Both the position numbers and the translations under genes were made by a program. From Syntrophaceae bacterium (lineage in GTDB: Bacteria > Desulfobacterota > Syntrophia > Syntrophales > Smithellaceae), in the NCBI GenBank assembly GCA_003139775.1, contig PLGI01000075.1:1-57491 (forward strand): 57,491 bases of DNA. The letters run 5' to 3'. The stretch's first letter is position 1; the number at the start of each line of letters is the position of its first letter. The notes below the pieces were generated by a model that was not told where the DNA came from, made no database searches, and saw nothing but the letters and a program-made list of their open reading frames with translations. Shown one piece after another: positions 1 through 8,361 of this stretch.

Positions 1-125
1 CAGCTCTCTACTCTACTGAAAGATTCAAGTATTCTTTAGTCTTGAGTTTAGTCAGAACTTAATAGGATTTATACGACGAGATTGCCTCGGTCGTTTCCCT
101 CCCTCGCAAAAACACTTGTTATTCT
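1..125. other. Window edge without a recognised gene
   Basis: Short AT-rich stretch downstream of the minus-strand AOR-family gene. I see no reading frame, terminator or RNA here that I can support. Confidence 0.4.
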
Positions 126-2309
126 CTATTCGTTCATCACGGTGACTTTTGCTCTAGCTTCGTCGCTCAAATAATTCCATAAGCCGATTTTTTTGAGGGT
201 CTCGACCTTCGGAATACCAGCCGTGTTCCAGCCGCGCTGCGCGTAATAGACGCCGATCAGTTTCTTCAATTCTTCTTTGCGATGCTTCATCAGAATTATC
301 CGCTTTTCGAAGGTTGGCATTTTCTGAATTTCATCAAGCGGCTTATTCAGGATGGAGCTGAGTTGCCCGTCATTATAATCTTTCTCTTTCTCATAAAGGG
401 CATCTTCCGTGGGACCAATCGCCCTGTCCGGAATCCAGTCGTGTTCGCCTGTAGTTCTTTCATAGGCCATCATGTTCATTATTCGCTGTAAATTAATATC
501 GCGGTCAGTCTGTTCGAATATCTGTTCCCAAGTCATATTTGTACCCAGCATACCGTTATAGAAATCAGCGTAGATTTCCTGAGAGGCGGGATTAATGTAG
601 ATGTCCGTATTCTTACGATTGCCGGAATCGGGATTGAACACATCCACCCACGGCAGTTTGCACAAGCCCAGATTATCATTGCCCAGACGCACGCGCGGAT
701 AAGTTATAAGCGCCTGTGCCTTGGCCTCAAAGGTTGGAAACGCGCCCAGCAAATCAACCTTGACGAGCCAGGCGGCGGCATGATGCGCGCCGATATCGCT
801 GGCCGCCGCGTAAGAGGCCTGCATGGATAGAGACCTATGTGTCCGGTAAAGTGAAAAAGGCAGACCTTTGGTCTGCATGGCGAATTGTTCCAGTTCCTTA
901 CGGGGATTGGATTTGCCGGTTCGGTCAGAGTATCGTTTACCAATCCAGTTGATAAGTTCAGTCATGCCCAAGCCCGCAATGCTGGTGAGCGCCGTTTTAC
1001 GGTAAGCAAGATCATGGATAAATTGCAGCGCGGCCTGTTCATCGCCCCACTTAAGTTCAAAATCATCCGTGTCTTCTTTTGTCAGATAAGCGCGCTGGTA
1101 GCATTCCATGACAAAGGCCATGATTACCGCGGTGGTGATGGTATCTATTCCATAATTATCGCAGTGCCAGTTGGCTTCCATGATAAATTCCGGATTCCAC
1201 ATCCCCAGGTTGGAACCGAAGCCGGCTGCTGTTTCGTATTCGGGGCCGTCAACCCATACCTTATTGCCTTTGCGCTCTCCGGAAACCAGAGTTACCCAGC
1301 CGCCCTTGGTGCATCTCAGGTTACATCCGGGAAAACAGCCGTCCATGCCGCGGTGATCAAAAAGATGTTCAGCAAAATTTTTCCCGCAGATTTGTCCCGC
1401 CCGCGGGTCTGAACCATACTGGTAATTATTTACAGGCAGTGATTGGTAATCGTCCTTATTCATAAAAGCAATGAGCCCCGCCGATCCTTTGCGGTACATC
1501 TTGAGCGACTGGGGATCTACTTCTTTGACAACCTTGTGCAGTTTTGTGCCGGACTGTTTTACTTTCTCCCAATCCGCCGCCCCGTAAGGATTTTCGCCAT
1601 GCGGAAAGCCGGAAAGCACGACAATCGCCCGGATATTTTTATTAATCATTACCGTGCCTAAGCCAGTGCGTCCGGCCTGCTTGGTCCTGAATAACCCTTT
1701 TGTGCCATCGACAGGTTTTGCGGCATCATAGTAATGGCTGTTGATGCAGCCGTATATGGTATTGGCGGCGCCAATGCCCGTAGTCAGAAAAACGATGTCT
1801 TTCTTTTCATGACCTTCCTGAAGAAACTTCTCGACGATTGCTCTTTCCAAATCGAAGACGTGATCAATCGCCGGCGCTGCGGTGATGTATATCTCGTTTT
1901 TAAAATCGTCGATGACAATCATGGCGTTGGTTGCGCTGATGCCTGTGATTTGGAGGGCGTCAAAACCGGCATATTTCAAATAAGCGCCGAAATGCCCGCC
2001 GAAGTTCGAAACACCCGGAATGTGTGTCAGAGGTGATAATGAAATGGCCATGCATTTGCTGGTTCCCGGAAATTGCGGAATACCGCCCAGTGGTCCCGGA
2101 GAAAAAATCAGCGGATTTTCCGCGTCGTCGGCTTTAGTTTTGGCGTTAATTTTTTTGTGCAAAAGATAAAGCCCCAAGCCCCGGCCGCCAATGAAGAAAT
2201 CTCGAATCTGCTCATCAAGCGGCTGCGGATTGATTTTACCGCTTTCCAAATCAATGGTCAGAATCTGGTTGGCATAACCATGAATAAGCGGCATTTTTGT
2301 ATATTTCAT
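126..2309 (-). CDS. Tungsten-dependent aldehyde:ferredoxin oxidoreductase family protein
   Basis: Members of this family carry a tungstopterin and one [4Fe-4S] cluster and oxidise aldehydes to acids with ferredoxin, or run in reverse; some relatives (BamB) reduce benzoyl-CoA. The 727-residue protein has the N-terminal AOR fold with GGRGLG (about residues 41-46), a cluster motif at Cys325, Cys329 and Cys333 (spaced CxxxCxxxC) and the distal fourth ligand in GLCKLPW at Cys550. It is somewhat longer than archaeal AOR (about 600 residues). No signal peptide, so cytoplasmic. It is transcribed away from the SCP2-like/M24 pair and stands alone. The substrate cannot be read from sequence: aldehyde and acyl-CoA-type substrates are both possible. 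Family assignment is firm; the exact enzyme is not. Confidence 0.9.
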   Translation of the reverse strand: MKYTKMPLIHGYANQILTIDLESGKINPQPLDEQIRDFFIGGRGLGLYLLHKKINAKTKADDAENPLIFSPGPLGGIPQFPGTSKCMAISLSPLTHIPGVSNFGGHFGAYLKYAGFDALQITGISATNAMIVIDDFKNEIYITAAPAIDHVFDLERAIVEKFLQEGHEKKDIVFLTTGIGAANTIYGCINSHYYDAAKPVDGTKGLFRTKQAGRTGLGTVMINKNIRAIVVLSGFPHGENPYGAADWEKVKQSGTKLHKVVKEVDPQSLKMYRKGSAGLIAFMNKDDYQSLPVNNYQYGSDPRAGQICGKNFAEHLFDHRGMDGCFPGCNLRCTKGGWVTLVSGERKGNKVWVDGPEYETAAGFGSNLGMWNPEFIMEANWHCDNYGIDTITTAVIMAFVMECYQRAYLTKEDTDDFELKWGDEQAALQFIHDLAYRKTALTSIAGLGMTELINWIGKRYSDRTGKSNPRKELEQFAMQTKGLPFSLYRTHRSLSMQASYAAASDIGAHHAAAWLVKVDLLGAFPTFEAKAQALITYPRVRLGNDNLGLCKLPWVDVFNPDSGNRKNTDIYINPASQEIYADFYNGMLGTNMTWEQIFEQTDRDINLQRIMNMMAYERTTGEHDWIPDRAIGPTEDALYEKEKDYNDGQLSSILNKPLDEIQKMPTFEKRIILMKHRKEELKKLIGVYYAQRGWNTAGIPKVETLKKIGLWNYLSDEARAKVTVMNE

Positions 2310-2462
2310 GCTCTATTCCTCTAAAAAATAATTGGTGCACGTTAGAGTAATATTCAAGAAAAATCAATAATAAAAAGAGCGTAAGACTGTTCTTTTCCTA
2401 TGATGCTCATAACGATTACATGCAATATTATTCTGCTACGGTCCACTGAAAGTTTATTGACA

Positions 2463-2491
2463 TTGACATACCTGTCTTTTGCTCCTATACT
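2463..2491 (+). promoter_or_regulatory. Sigma70-type promoter for the SCP2-like/M24 operon
   Basis: TTGACA (2463-2468), 17-base spacer and TATACT (2486-2491). Predicted start near 2498 gives a leader of about 117 bases that holds a small GC-rich hairpin around 2562-2583, then a strong GGAGG ribosome site before the ATG at 2615. The extended -35 element TTGACATAC recurs at three other promoters in the window. Confidence 0.75.
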
Positions 2492-2614
2492 TTTAAAAGT
2501 AAAAGATGTTTGTTATCAAATCGTTGTTTAGAAGGAAGCGCAACTCGTAAATTAAATCTATAAGGACGGCATATCCATGCCGCCCAACAACAAAACAAAG
2601 CAGGAGGTATAAGC

Positions 2615-3016
2615 ATGTCCGAATTACACGCCTATTTAGGCCCATCATGGCGCGATGAAGCGATCAAAAGACTCCAGACGGAACTCACCCCGGAAAAAAT
2701 GAATAAGGTCACAACGTCAATGTCCAACATTTATAAAAACTGTCCCGGCGGGACGGAAATGTTTCTATTTGTTGAATGCAAAGACGGGAAAGTAACCAGG
2801 GTAGAAACGGGGACCGGCGAGCCTCCCAAGGCTGAATTTTTAATTATTGGCAATTATGAAACTTTCGCCAGAATTTCCCGCGCGGAACTTGGCGCGCAGA
2901 AGGCCCTGATGACCGGAAAACTTAAACTTAAAGGTAATCTGGCCAAAGCTCTCAAACTAGCGGCCGTGTCAGACCGTATGAATAAAGTTCTGGCCCAGAT
3001 ACCCACTCAGTATTAA
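2615..3016 (+). CDS. SCP2-like sterol/lipid-carrier domain protein
   Basis: A 133-residue single-domain protein resembling the SCP-2 sterol transfer family: an alpha/beta fold with a hydrophobic tunnel for fatty acyl or acyl-CoA ligands. The C-terminal part (about residues 85-130) has the typical pattern of ISRAELG followed by a glycine-rich MTGKLKLKGN strand and a closing amphipathic helix. No signal peptide. A consensus promoter and a strong GGAGG ribosome site precede it, and the M24-family gene starts 13 bases after its stop, so the two are cotranscribed. In anaerobes these small proteins are often encoded near acyl-CoA enzymes; a carrier role is inference. The divergent AOR-family gene shares the intergenic region. 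Confidence 0.75.
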   Translation: MSELHAYLGPSWRDEAIKRLQTELTPEKMNKVTTSMSNIYKNCPGGTEMFLFVECKDGKVTRVETGTGEPPKAEFLIIGNYETFARISRAELGAQKALMTGKLKLKGNLAKALKLAAVSDRMNKVLAQIPTQY

Positions 3017-3029
3017 AAGGAGACTAGAT

Positions 3030-4253
3030 ATGACCAGAATATTAGATCCCAAGGATAAGTATTATATCGACAACCCGGGGCGCGTTAAAGCGATTCAGAA
3101 AGAGATGCATAAACGGGGTATTGATGTGTATCTCGGCTCGCGCATACGGACAATGAGTTTTGTGATGGATACTTTCTGCCCCTGGCGCAGCTATTTAATA
3201 ATTCCGCCGGAAGGACAGCCGACGTATTTTACGTTTGTCGTTGACTCAATGCGCGTGGGTGATGAGACATGGCTCGACAGCGATCACGTTCGCGCCTATG
3301 GCCCGATGGGCGGTATGGATCAGGTTTCCGCAATAACTGATTACATTAAAGAAGAAGTTGGCATTACAAAAGGACGTATAGGCTATGAGGATGGAATTTC
3401 CACTTACACGGCAGAAGGAAATCTAACACATTGGGAATATACTCATTTTAAAGACGCGCTTCCCGGTTTTGAGTGGGTAAACTCGCATGACATTATTGAC
3501 GTTCTTTCTCTAATCAAAGACAAGGGCACAATTGAACGTTTCCGTACTGCTTCGCTCATTGTTGACGAAGGACACAAGGCGGCGCGTGCGGCGCTGGAAC
3601 ATGGCGGCTACAAAGGAATGACGGAAACCGTGATTGCAGGCATCGCCGCTCTGGCGATGCGCAGGGCGGGCAGTGTGTCGGAGTGGAATTTTGCAGGGCT
3701 TAATGAAATTTCCAGCGGATTCCGCACGGGATTAGGCGCGTGTACGCCTCCGACAACCAAAGAGATTAAAGCAGGCGAACCGCTGATGCTGGATTTTCAC
3801 GCGATGTTTAAACTGGCGCTGGGCGACCACTCGCACAATTATTTGATCGGGCCCGCGACAAAACGTCAGCGCTGGCACGCGGATAATTTTGTCGCAATTG
3901 TTCAGAAAGTGATTGATAATTATCGCGCCGGGACAACACCCGGAACGCTTGCCGCAATGATGATGGATTTTGCAGAATCGCGCGGATGCGGCGACTTCAT
4001 CCAGCCTGCTTGCGAACACGGCATCGGTCTTTTCGGCGATGAGTGGCGTATCGGCGCAATCGTCAATCCCGACCTTCCCTACTGGACTGATCAGGATCAC
4101 GTATATCAGGAAAATGAAATGGTCGTCTGCGCGATGCAGTATGCCGCGCCGGAAGAGAATATCGGATTCCGCTATGAAAATGATATTGTTATCATCAAAG
4201 GCGGCTGTGAGATTTTATCAAAATATCCGCTCGGTATTGAAGAAATTTCATAA
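3030..4253 (+). CDS. M24 (creatinase / Xaa-Pro peptidase fold) family protein
   Basis: 407 residues with the two-domain pita-bread architecture: N-terminal creatinase-like domain (about 15-160) and C-terminal M24 catalytic domain (about 172-400). Of the five metal ligands of active Xaa-Pro peptidases, four align: Asp255, Asp266, His330 and Glu383. The fourth in order, normally Glu in a motif such as FTIEPG, is Gln370 in VCAMQYAAP. The loss may reduce or change dimetal binding, as in creatinase and other non-peptidase members, so the name peptidase is not safe. Cotranscribed with the SCP2-like gene and closed by a strong terminator. Possible jobs are a dipeptidase or a C-N/C-S lyase-type reaction on a small substrate. 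Confidence 0.8.
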   Translation: MTRILDPKDKYYIDNPGRVKAIQKEMHKRGIDVYLGSRIRTMSFVMDTFCPWRSYLIIPPEGQPTYFTFVVDSMRVGDETWLDSDHVRAYGPMGGMDQVSAITDYIKEEVGITKGRIGYEDGISTYTAEGNLTHWEYTHFKDALPGFEWVNSHDIIDVLSLIKDKGTIERFRTASLIVDEGHKAARAALEHGGYKGMTETVIAGIAALAMRRAGSVSEWNFAGLNEISSGFRTGLGACTPPTTKEIKAGEPLMLDFHAMFKLALGDHSHNYLIGPATKRQRWHADNFVAIVQKVIDNYRAGTTPGTLAAMMMDFAESRGCGDFIQPACEHGIGLFGDEWRIGAIVNPDLPYWTDQDHVYQENEMVVCAMQYAAPEENIGFRYENDIVIIKGGCEILSKYPLGIEEIS

Positions 4254-4259
4254 ACCAGC

Positions 4260-4305
4260 TTTGCCTTCCGGCGCACCGCATTGCGCTGGAAGGCAAAGAA
4301 AATAT
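4260..4305 (+). terminator. Intrinsic terminator after the M24-family gene
   Basis: A stem of about 16 base pairs with one mismatch (TTTGCCTTCC... at 4260-4275 against ...GGAAGGCAAA at 4282-4297), six-base loop, followed by an A/T tract ending in ATTTTT. Confidence 0.8.
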
Positions 4306-4473
4306 TTTTCGGATTTACTCTGATAACCTAAATAACCTTATACTCTGAATAACCGAATGCCCTACAGGGCACACGAGTTCACTTTGTCACGCGAGAGCAC
4401 AGCGCCAACAGTTTGCGGATTCCGGTCAGGTAATGACAAATAATTGTCTCTGTTCCAGAAGGGTGATCTTATT

Positions 4474-5109
4474 TTGGAGAAATATTCTTTATTACAAAAC
4501 ATACTTTTAGGGTTAACACTTGCGGCGCCGATCGGACCGGTAAATCTGGAAATTATCAAACGCGGCCTTAATTCGGGATTTAAGCAGGCATTTTTCACAG
4601 GCACAGGCGCTATGTGCGCCGACACCACCTATCTGATTTTAATATTTTTCGGCCTCACTTCTTTCTTTAATATCGCCTTTATGAAAATTTTATTAGGCGT
4701 GGCCGGAAGCTTTATTTTAATTTATCTGGGTTTAGTCAGCGCAAAAGAGTTTTTCCGTAAAACCGCCATTGTAGAAAATCATCCGCGGCGAATTTTCACG
4801 AGCCCCTTTGTCACCGGCTACGTTCTGGCCATCTCCAGCCCGATGACCCTTGTCTGGTGGACCGGAGTTTTCGGAGCCCTGCTTGCTTCGCAAACCAACA
4901 CGCAAACAAGTTTATCCGCATTTTTGTCGTGCCTTTCGATTTTGCTGGGTTGTTTTATCTGGGTGTGCTTTCTCGCCATCGCTTTGCACCGGGGCAAGAA
5001 AATAATCAACGAAAAAATAGTGGGATTTATTTCTCTGGTCGCCGGAATTTTTCTAACGGTGTTCGGAATTTATTTTTTATACCGGACAGTATCTCTGATT
5101 ATAAATTAA
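4474..5109 (+). CDS. LysE/RhtB family amino-acid exporter
   Basis: About 211 residues, six hydrophobic segments, and the family hallmark near the N-terminus, LAAPIGPVNLEIIKRGL, followed by a second conserved glycine-rich stretch (FFTGTGAMCADTTY). These are inner-membrane exporters of basic or neutral amino acids and analogues. An upstream TTG at 4444 is in frame, but the TTG at 4474 sits behind GAAGGGTGA and gives the usual family N-terminus, so I choose it. The gene stands alone, following the M24 terminator and converging on nfnB, with a shared bidirectional terminator in the 35-base gap. The substrate cannot be predicted. Confidence 0.85.
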   Translation: MEKYSLLQNILLGLTLAAPIGPVNLEIIKRGLNSGFKQAFFTGTGAMCADTTYLILIFFGLTSFFNIAFMKILLGVAGSFILIYLGLVSAKEFFRKTAIVENHPRRIFTSPFVTGYVLAISSPMTLVWWTGVFGALLASQTNTQTSLSAFLSCLSILLGCFIWVCFLAIALHRGKKIINEKIVGFISLVAGIFLTVFGIYFLYRTVSLIIN

Positions 5110-5135
5110 TAGCCCGGAACTTTGCCCGGGCTATT
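5108..5135. terminator. Bidirectional terminator between the LysE-type gene and nfnB
   Basis: AATAGCCCGG (5108-5117) pairs with CCGGGCTATT (5126-5135) over an eight-base loop. It is flanked by T-rich or A-rich sequence on both sides, and lies between two convergent genes. Confidence 0.75.
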
Positions 5136-5144
5136 TGGATTAAA

Positions 5145-6560
5145 TTATTTTTTGGAAAGGTATTCGTGTATGGCGTTGGCGGCCTTACGTCCCGCGCCCA
5201 TCGCCAGAATAACCGTTGCCGCACCGGTAACAATATCGCCTCCGGCATAAATGCCTTCACGACTGGTCAGACCGGATTCATCTTTAGCCACAATGTAACC
5301 CCACTTATTGACTTCCAGTCCCTTTGTCGTTGCCGGAACAATGGGATTGGCTACCGTTCCTACGGCCACGACGACTGTATCAACATCGATCACATACTCG
5401 GAACCTTTGATAGGTTTCGGGCTTCTTCTTCCCGAAGCATCGGGCTCGCCCAATTCCATTTTAAGGCATTTCATGCCGGTTACCCAGCCATCCTTGTTTC
5501 CAATATATTCCACAGGAGCAGTCAGCATTAAAAACTCAACGCCTTCTTCCTGAGCGTGATGGACTTCTTCTTTTCTTGCCGGCATTTCCACTTCAGTGCG
5601 GCGATAAATAATCATTGCTCTTTCCGCGCCCAGTCTCAAGGCGGTACGCACTGAATCCATAGCCACATTACCGCCGCCGATAACTGCAACTCTCTTACCG
5701 CGAACGATGGGCGTATCATATTCGGGGAAGCGGTACGCTTTCATCAAATTGGAACGAGTCAGATATTCGTTAGCCGAATAAATACCGATTAAGTTTTCCC
5801 CGGGAATATTCATGAATACGGGAGCTCCGGCACCCACACCGATGAAAACAGCCTGAAAGCCCTCTTCAAAAAGCTCGTCAATTGTTTTCGTCCGGCCGAT
5901 GACATAATTGGTCTCAATCTTTACCCCTAGATTTCTCAGACCTTCCACTTCCGCTTCCACGATAGCTTTCGGCAGACGAAATTCCGGAATGCCGTACACA
6001 AGCACGCCGCCGGATTTATGCAATGCTTCAAATATGGTCACATCATATCCCAGCTTGGCGAGGTCTCCGGCAATAGTGAGTCCGGAAGGTCCGGCGCCGG
6101 CGATGGCTACTTTCTTACCGTTGGATTTAGCAACTGCCGGGACGGAAACTTTACCGCTTTTGCGTTCATAATCGGCAGCAAATCGCTCCAGCCGGCCAAT
6201 GGCCACGGGTTCGCCTTTTTTACCCAGAATGCAGGTTTTTTCACATTGATCTTCCTGAGGGCAAACACGGCCACAAACCGCCGGAAGACTGTTGGTTTCT
6301 TTCAGAACCTTTGCCGACTCGATAAAATTACCTTCGGCAATCTCTTTGATGAATTCCGGGATCTTTACGTCAACCGGACAGCCGGCGATACAAGCAGGCT
6401 TTTTGCATTGAATGCAGCGCTTTGCTTCGATGATCGCCGTTTCCTCGGTATAACCGAATGGCACTTCTTCAAAGTTCTGAATCCTTTTCTTAGGATCCTG
6501 CTCCGGCATTTTCTGACGCGGTACTTTTTCTTTCTTTTCTTTGGTTTCTTTAGTTTCCAT
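5145..6560 (-). CDS. nfnB: NfnB-like NADPH:ferredoxin transhydrogenase large subunit (glutamate synthase small-chain fold)
   Basis: NfnAB couples NADH and reduced ferredoxin to NADP+ reduction by flavin-based electron bifurcation, or runs backwards. The protein begins with a charged EKKEK stretch, then a Cys-rich Fe-S domain (CIQCKKPACIAGCP and VCGRVCPQEDQCEKTC), a FAD site (GAGPSGLTIAGDLAKLG), and a NADPH site (VIGGGNVAMDSVRTALRLGA) with GGDIVTGAATVILAMGAG closing the flavin domain. The longest frame starts at 6605, but the ATG at 6560 follows AGGTG and leaves an 11-base overlap with nfnA, so I prefer it. The gene could formally be a glutamate synthase small chain, but its NfnA partner and the absence of a gltB neighbour argue for Nfn. 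Confidence 0.88.
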   Translation of the reverse strand: METKETKEKKEKVPRQKMPEQDPKKRIQNFEEVPFGYTEETAIIEAKRCIQCKKPACIAGCPVDVKIPEFIKEIAEGNFIESAKVLKETNSLPAVCGRVCPQEDQCEKTCILGKKGEPVAIGRLERFAADYERKSGKVSVPAVAKSNGKKVAIAGAGPSGLTIAGDLAKLGYDVTIFEALHKSGGVLVYGIPEFRLPKAIVEAEVEGLRNLGVKIETNYVIGRTKTIDELFEEGFQAVFIGVGAGAPVFMNIPGENLIGIYSANEYLTRSNLMKAYRFPEYDTPIVRGKRVAVIGGGNVAMDSVRTALRLGAERAMIIYRRTEVEMPARKEEVHHAQEEGVEFLMLTAPVEYIGNKDGWVTGMKCLKMELGEPDASGRRSPKPIKGSEYVIDVDTVVVAVGTVANPIVPATTKGLEVNKWGYIVAKDESGLTSREGIYAGGDIVTGAATVILAMGAGRKAANAIHEYLSKK

Positions 6561-7386
6561 CACATCCACACCTATGTTTTTCATAAGCCTCGCGCTCTGA
6601 TTCACAATAAGTCTTCAGGCGGTCGGACAGTAATTTAAAGTCAACTTCATGTCCGTCAAATTCAGGACCATCCACGCAGGTAAACTTTGTTTTGCCTCCC
6701 ACAGACACGCGGCACGCACCGCACATCCCGGTAGCATCCACCATGATTGAATTCAAGCTCACAACAGTTTTGATGCCATGCGGCTTTGTTACGTCGCAAA
6801 TCACTCTCATCATGGGAACAGGGCCAATGGCGAAAACGTGGTCAATCTTTTCACCTTTATCAATCATTTCCTGTAATACGGCGCTGACAAAGCCATGAAC
6901 TCCGTAGCTTCCGTCATCAGTAGTGACTATCAGACGATCAGAATTTTCCCCTATTTCTTTTTCCAGAATGAGTAAATCTTTGGTGCGCGAGCCGATTATC
7001 GAAATCACCTCATTGCCCGCCTTCTTCAGAGCAACTATCAGCGGATAAACAACACCGACCCCAACTCCTCCGCCGACGCAGACAACGCGTCCGAAATTTT
7101 CAATTTCCGTAGGATTTCCCAACGGTCCCTGGACATCCTGCAGCGAATCACCAGCTTTCATCTGTGATAATTTCGCCGTCGTTTTTCCGACAATCTGATA
7201 AATGATTGTCAGGGTGCCTTTTTGCGCGTCGGAGTCTACGATGGTTAGGGGAATTCTTTCACCCTTTTCATCTATTTTCAAAACGATAAACTGACCGGCT
7301 TTTCTCTTTTGCGCGATGACCGGAGCCTCAAATACCATTTTGACCACGTTCTCGGATAATTTCTTGTTTTCAACAATCTTGTTCAA
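6550..7386 (-). CDS. nfnA: NfnA-like ferredoxin/NAD(H) oxidoreductase small subunit
   Basis: 278 residues of the dihydroorotate dehydrogenase electron-transfer (PyrK-like) family: an N-terminal FAD-binding barrel (PLTIVDSD near residues 50-60), a nucleotide-binding half beginning GGGVGVGVVYPL, and a C-terminal [2Fe-2S] motif MCGACRVSVGG...C. This is the subunit that bifurcates electrons at FAD in NfnAB and binds NADH. It overlaps nfnB and lies 77 bases downstream of the paralogous flxA, so one transcript is likely. FlxA and NfnA share the same domain layout and probably arose by duplication. Confidence 0.87.
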   Translation of the reverse strand: MNKIVENKKLSENVVKMVFEAPVIAQKRKAGQFIVLKIDEKGERIPLTIVDSDAQKGTLTIIYQIVGKTTAKLSQMKAGDSLQDVQGPLGNPTEIENFGRVVCVGGGVGVGVVYPLIVALKKAGNEVISIIGSRTKDLLILEKEIGENSDRLIVTTDDGSYGVHGFVSAVLQEMIDKGEKIDHVFAIGPVPMMRVICDVTKPHGIKTVVSLNSIMVDATGMCGACRVSVGGKTKFTCVDGPEFDGHEVDFKLLSDRLKTYCESEREAYEKHRCGCDGN

Positions 7387-7463
7387 CTTTCATTTCTCCT
7401 CTATTATAAAGAGTATACTTAATTATGATTTACCAAAACTATACAGCAAATCTTTAATTATCG

Positions 7464-8324
7464 TTAAAAATCGCGCGGCAGTTGATCCAGTTCCGCCAGC
7501 GAAAATACCGGACCGTCTTTACATACATACTGACTGCCGACATTGCAACGACCGCATTTACCGATACCGCACTTCATACGCATTTCCAAAGAAGTCAGAA
7601 TATTTTCCTTGGAAAAACCAAGCTCAAAGAAGACCGGCAGCGTAAACTTGATCATAATGGGCGGACCGCAGATTACGGCTACTGCATCCTTTGGAGATGG
7701 CGCGGTATCCTTGCAGACAGCCGGAACAAATCCTTCCCTGCCCTTCCAGGTTTCATTACCCTTATCCACGGTGATGATCGTCTTGATATCATCTCTTTTC
7801 TCCCATTCGGCAAGTTCGTCCTTGTAAAGGAGAAGGCCGGGATTCCTTGCGCCATAGACAACAGTAATTTCACCGAAGCGCTTACGGTTATCTTTGTACA
7901 GCATGTAATTGATCAGCGAACGCAAAGTTGTAAAGGCAAAACCACCGCCAACCACAACGATATTCTTATTCTCCAGAAATTCAATCGGCCAGGAGTTGCC
8001 CAGGGGACCACGCAAACCGATTTGAGCGCCTTCATCCAGGTCATGCAGGGCAGCGGTTACCAGACCAGGAACAATCGTTCCTGCTCTCTGAACGGTAAAT
8101 TCAACATAGCCCAGTTCTGTCGGGGAAGAGGCAATGCCGATGGGCGATTCACCTTTGCCATAAATAGACAGCTCACCAAACTGTCCGGGCGTGTATTTAA
8201 ATTTTTCTTCGTCTTCCTTGTTTAGAAAGGTAAACCGAAATGTTTTGATATCGTTGGTATCAACTTCGTTGGTGATCTTGGCGATCTGAACCGGCATAGG
8301 TATGTAGGGGTTGTTATCTGACAT
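7464..8324 (-). CDS. flxA: FlxA-like FAD/NAD-binding oxidoreductase subunit
   Basis: 286 residues with the ferredoxin-NADP reductase fold: FAD domain with SPIGIASSP, a dinucleotide site VVVGGGFAFTTLRSL, and a C-terminal [2Fe-2S] motif CGIGKCGRCNVG...C. Related to sulfhydrogenase gamma subunits and to FlxA of FlxABCD-HdrABC, where it is the NADH entry point. It is followed downstream by nfnA and preceded within 40 bases by flxB. By analogy with the studied Flx-Hdr complexes it would pass NADH electrons to FlxB/C/D and HdrA; that role is inferred from family and order. Confidence 0.82.
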   Translation of the reverse strand: MSDNNPYIPMPVQIAKITNEVDTNDIKTFRFTFLNKEDEEKFKYTPGQFGELSIYGKGESPIGIASSPTELGYVEFTVQRAGTIVPGLVTAALHDLDEGAQIGLRGPLGNSWPIEFLENKNIVVVGGGFAFTTLRSLINYMLYKDNRKRFGEITVVYGARNPGLLLYKDELAEWEKRDDIKTIITVDKGNETWKGREGFVPAVCKDTAPSPKDAVAVICGPPIMIKFTLPVFFELGFSKENILTSLEMRMKCGIGKCGRCNVGSQYVCKDGPVFSLAELDQLPRDF

Positions 8325-8361
8325 CTTTTTTCCTCAAAAATGTTTTTTCAATACACGCAAC

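Noticed and set aside
5145..6560. Glutamate synthase small subunit
   Set aside because: No gltB-like large subunit nearby, and the gene overlaps nfnA as in Nfn operons.
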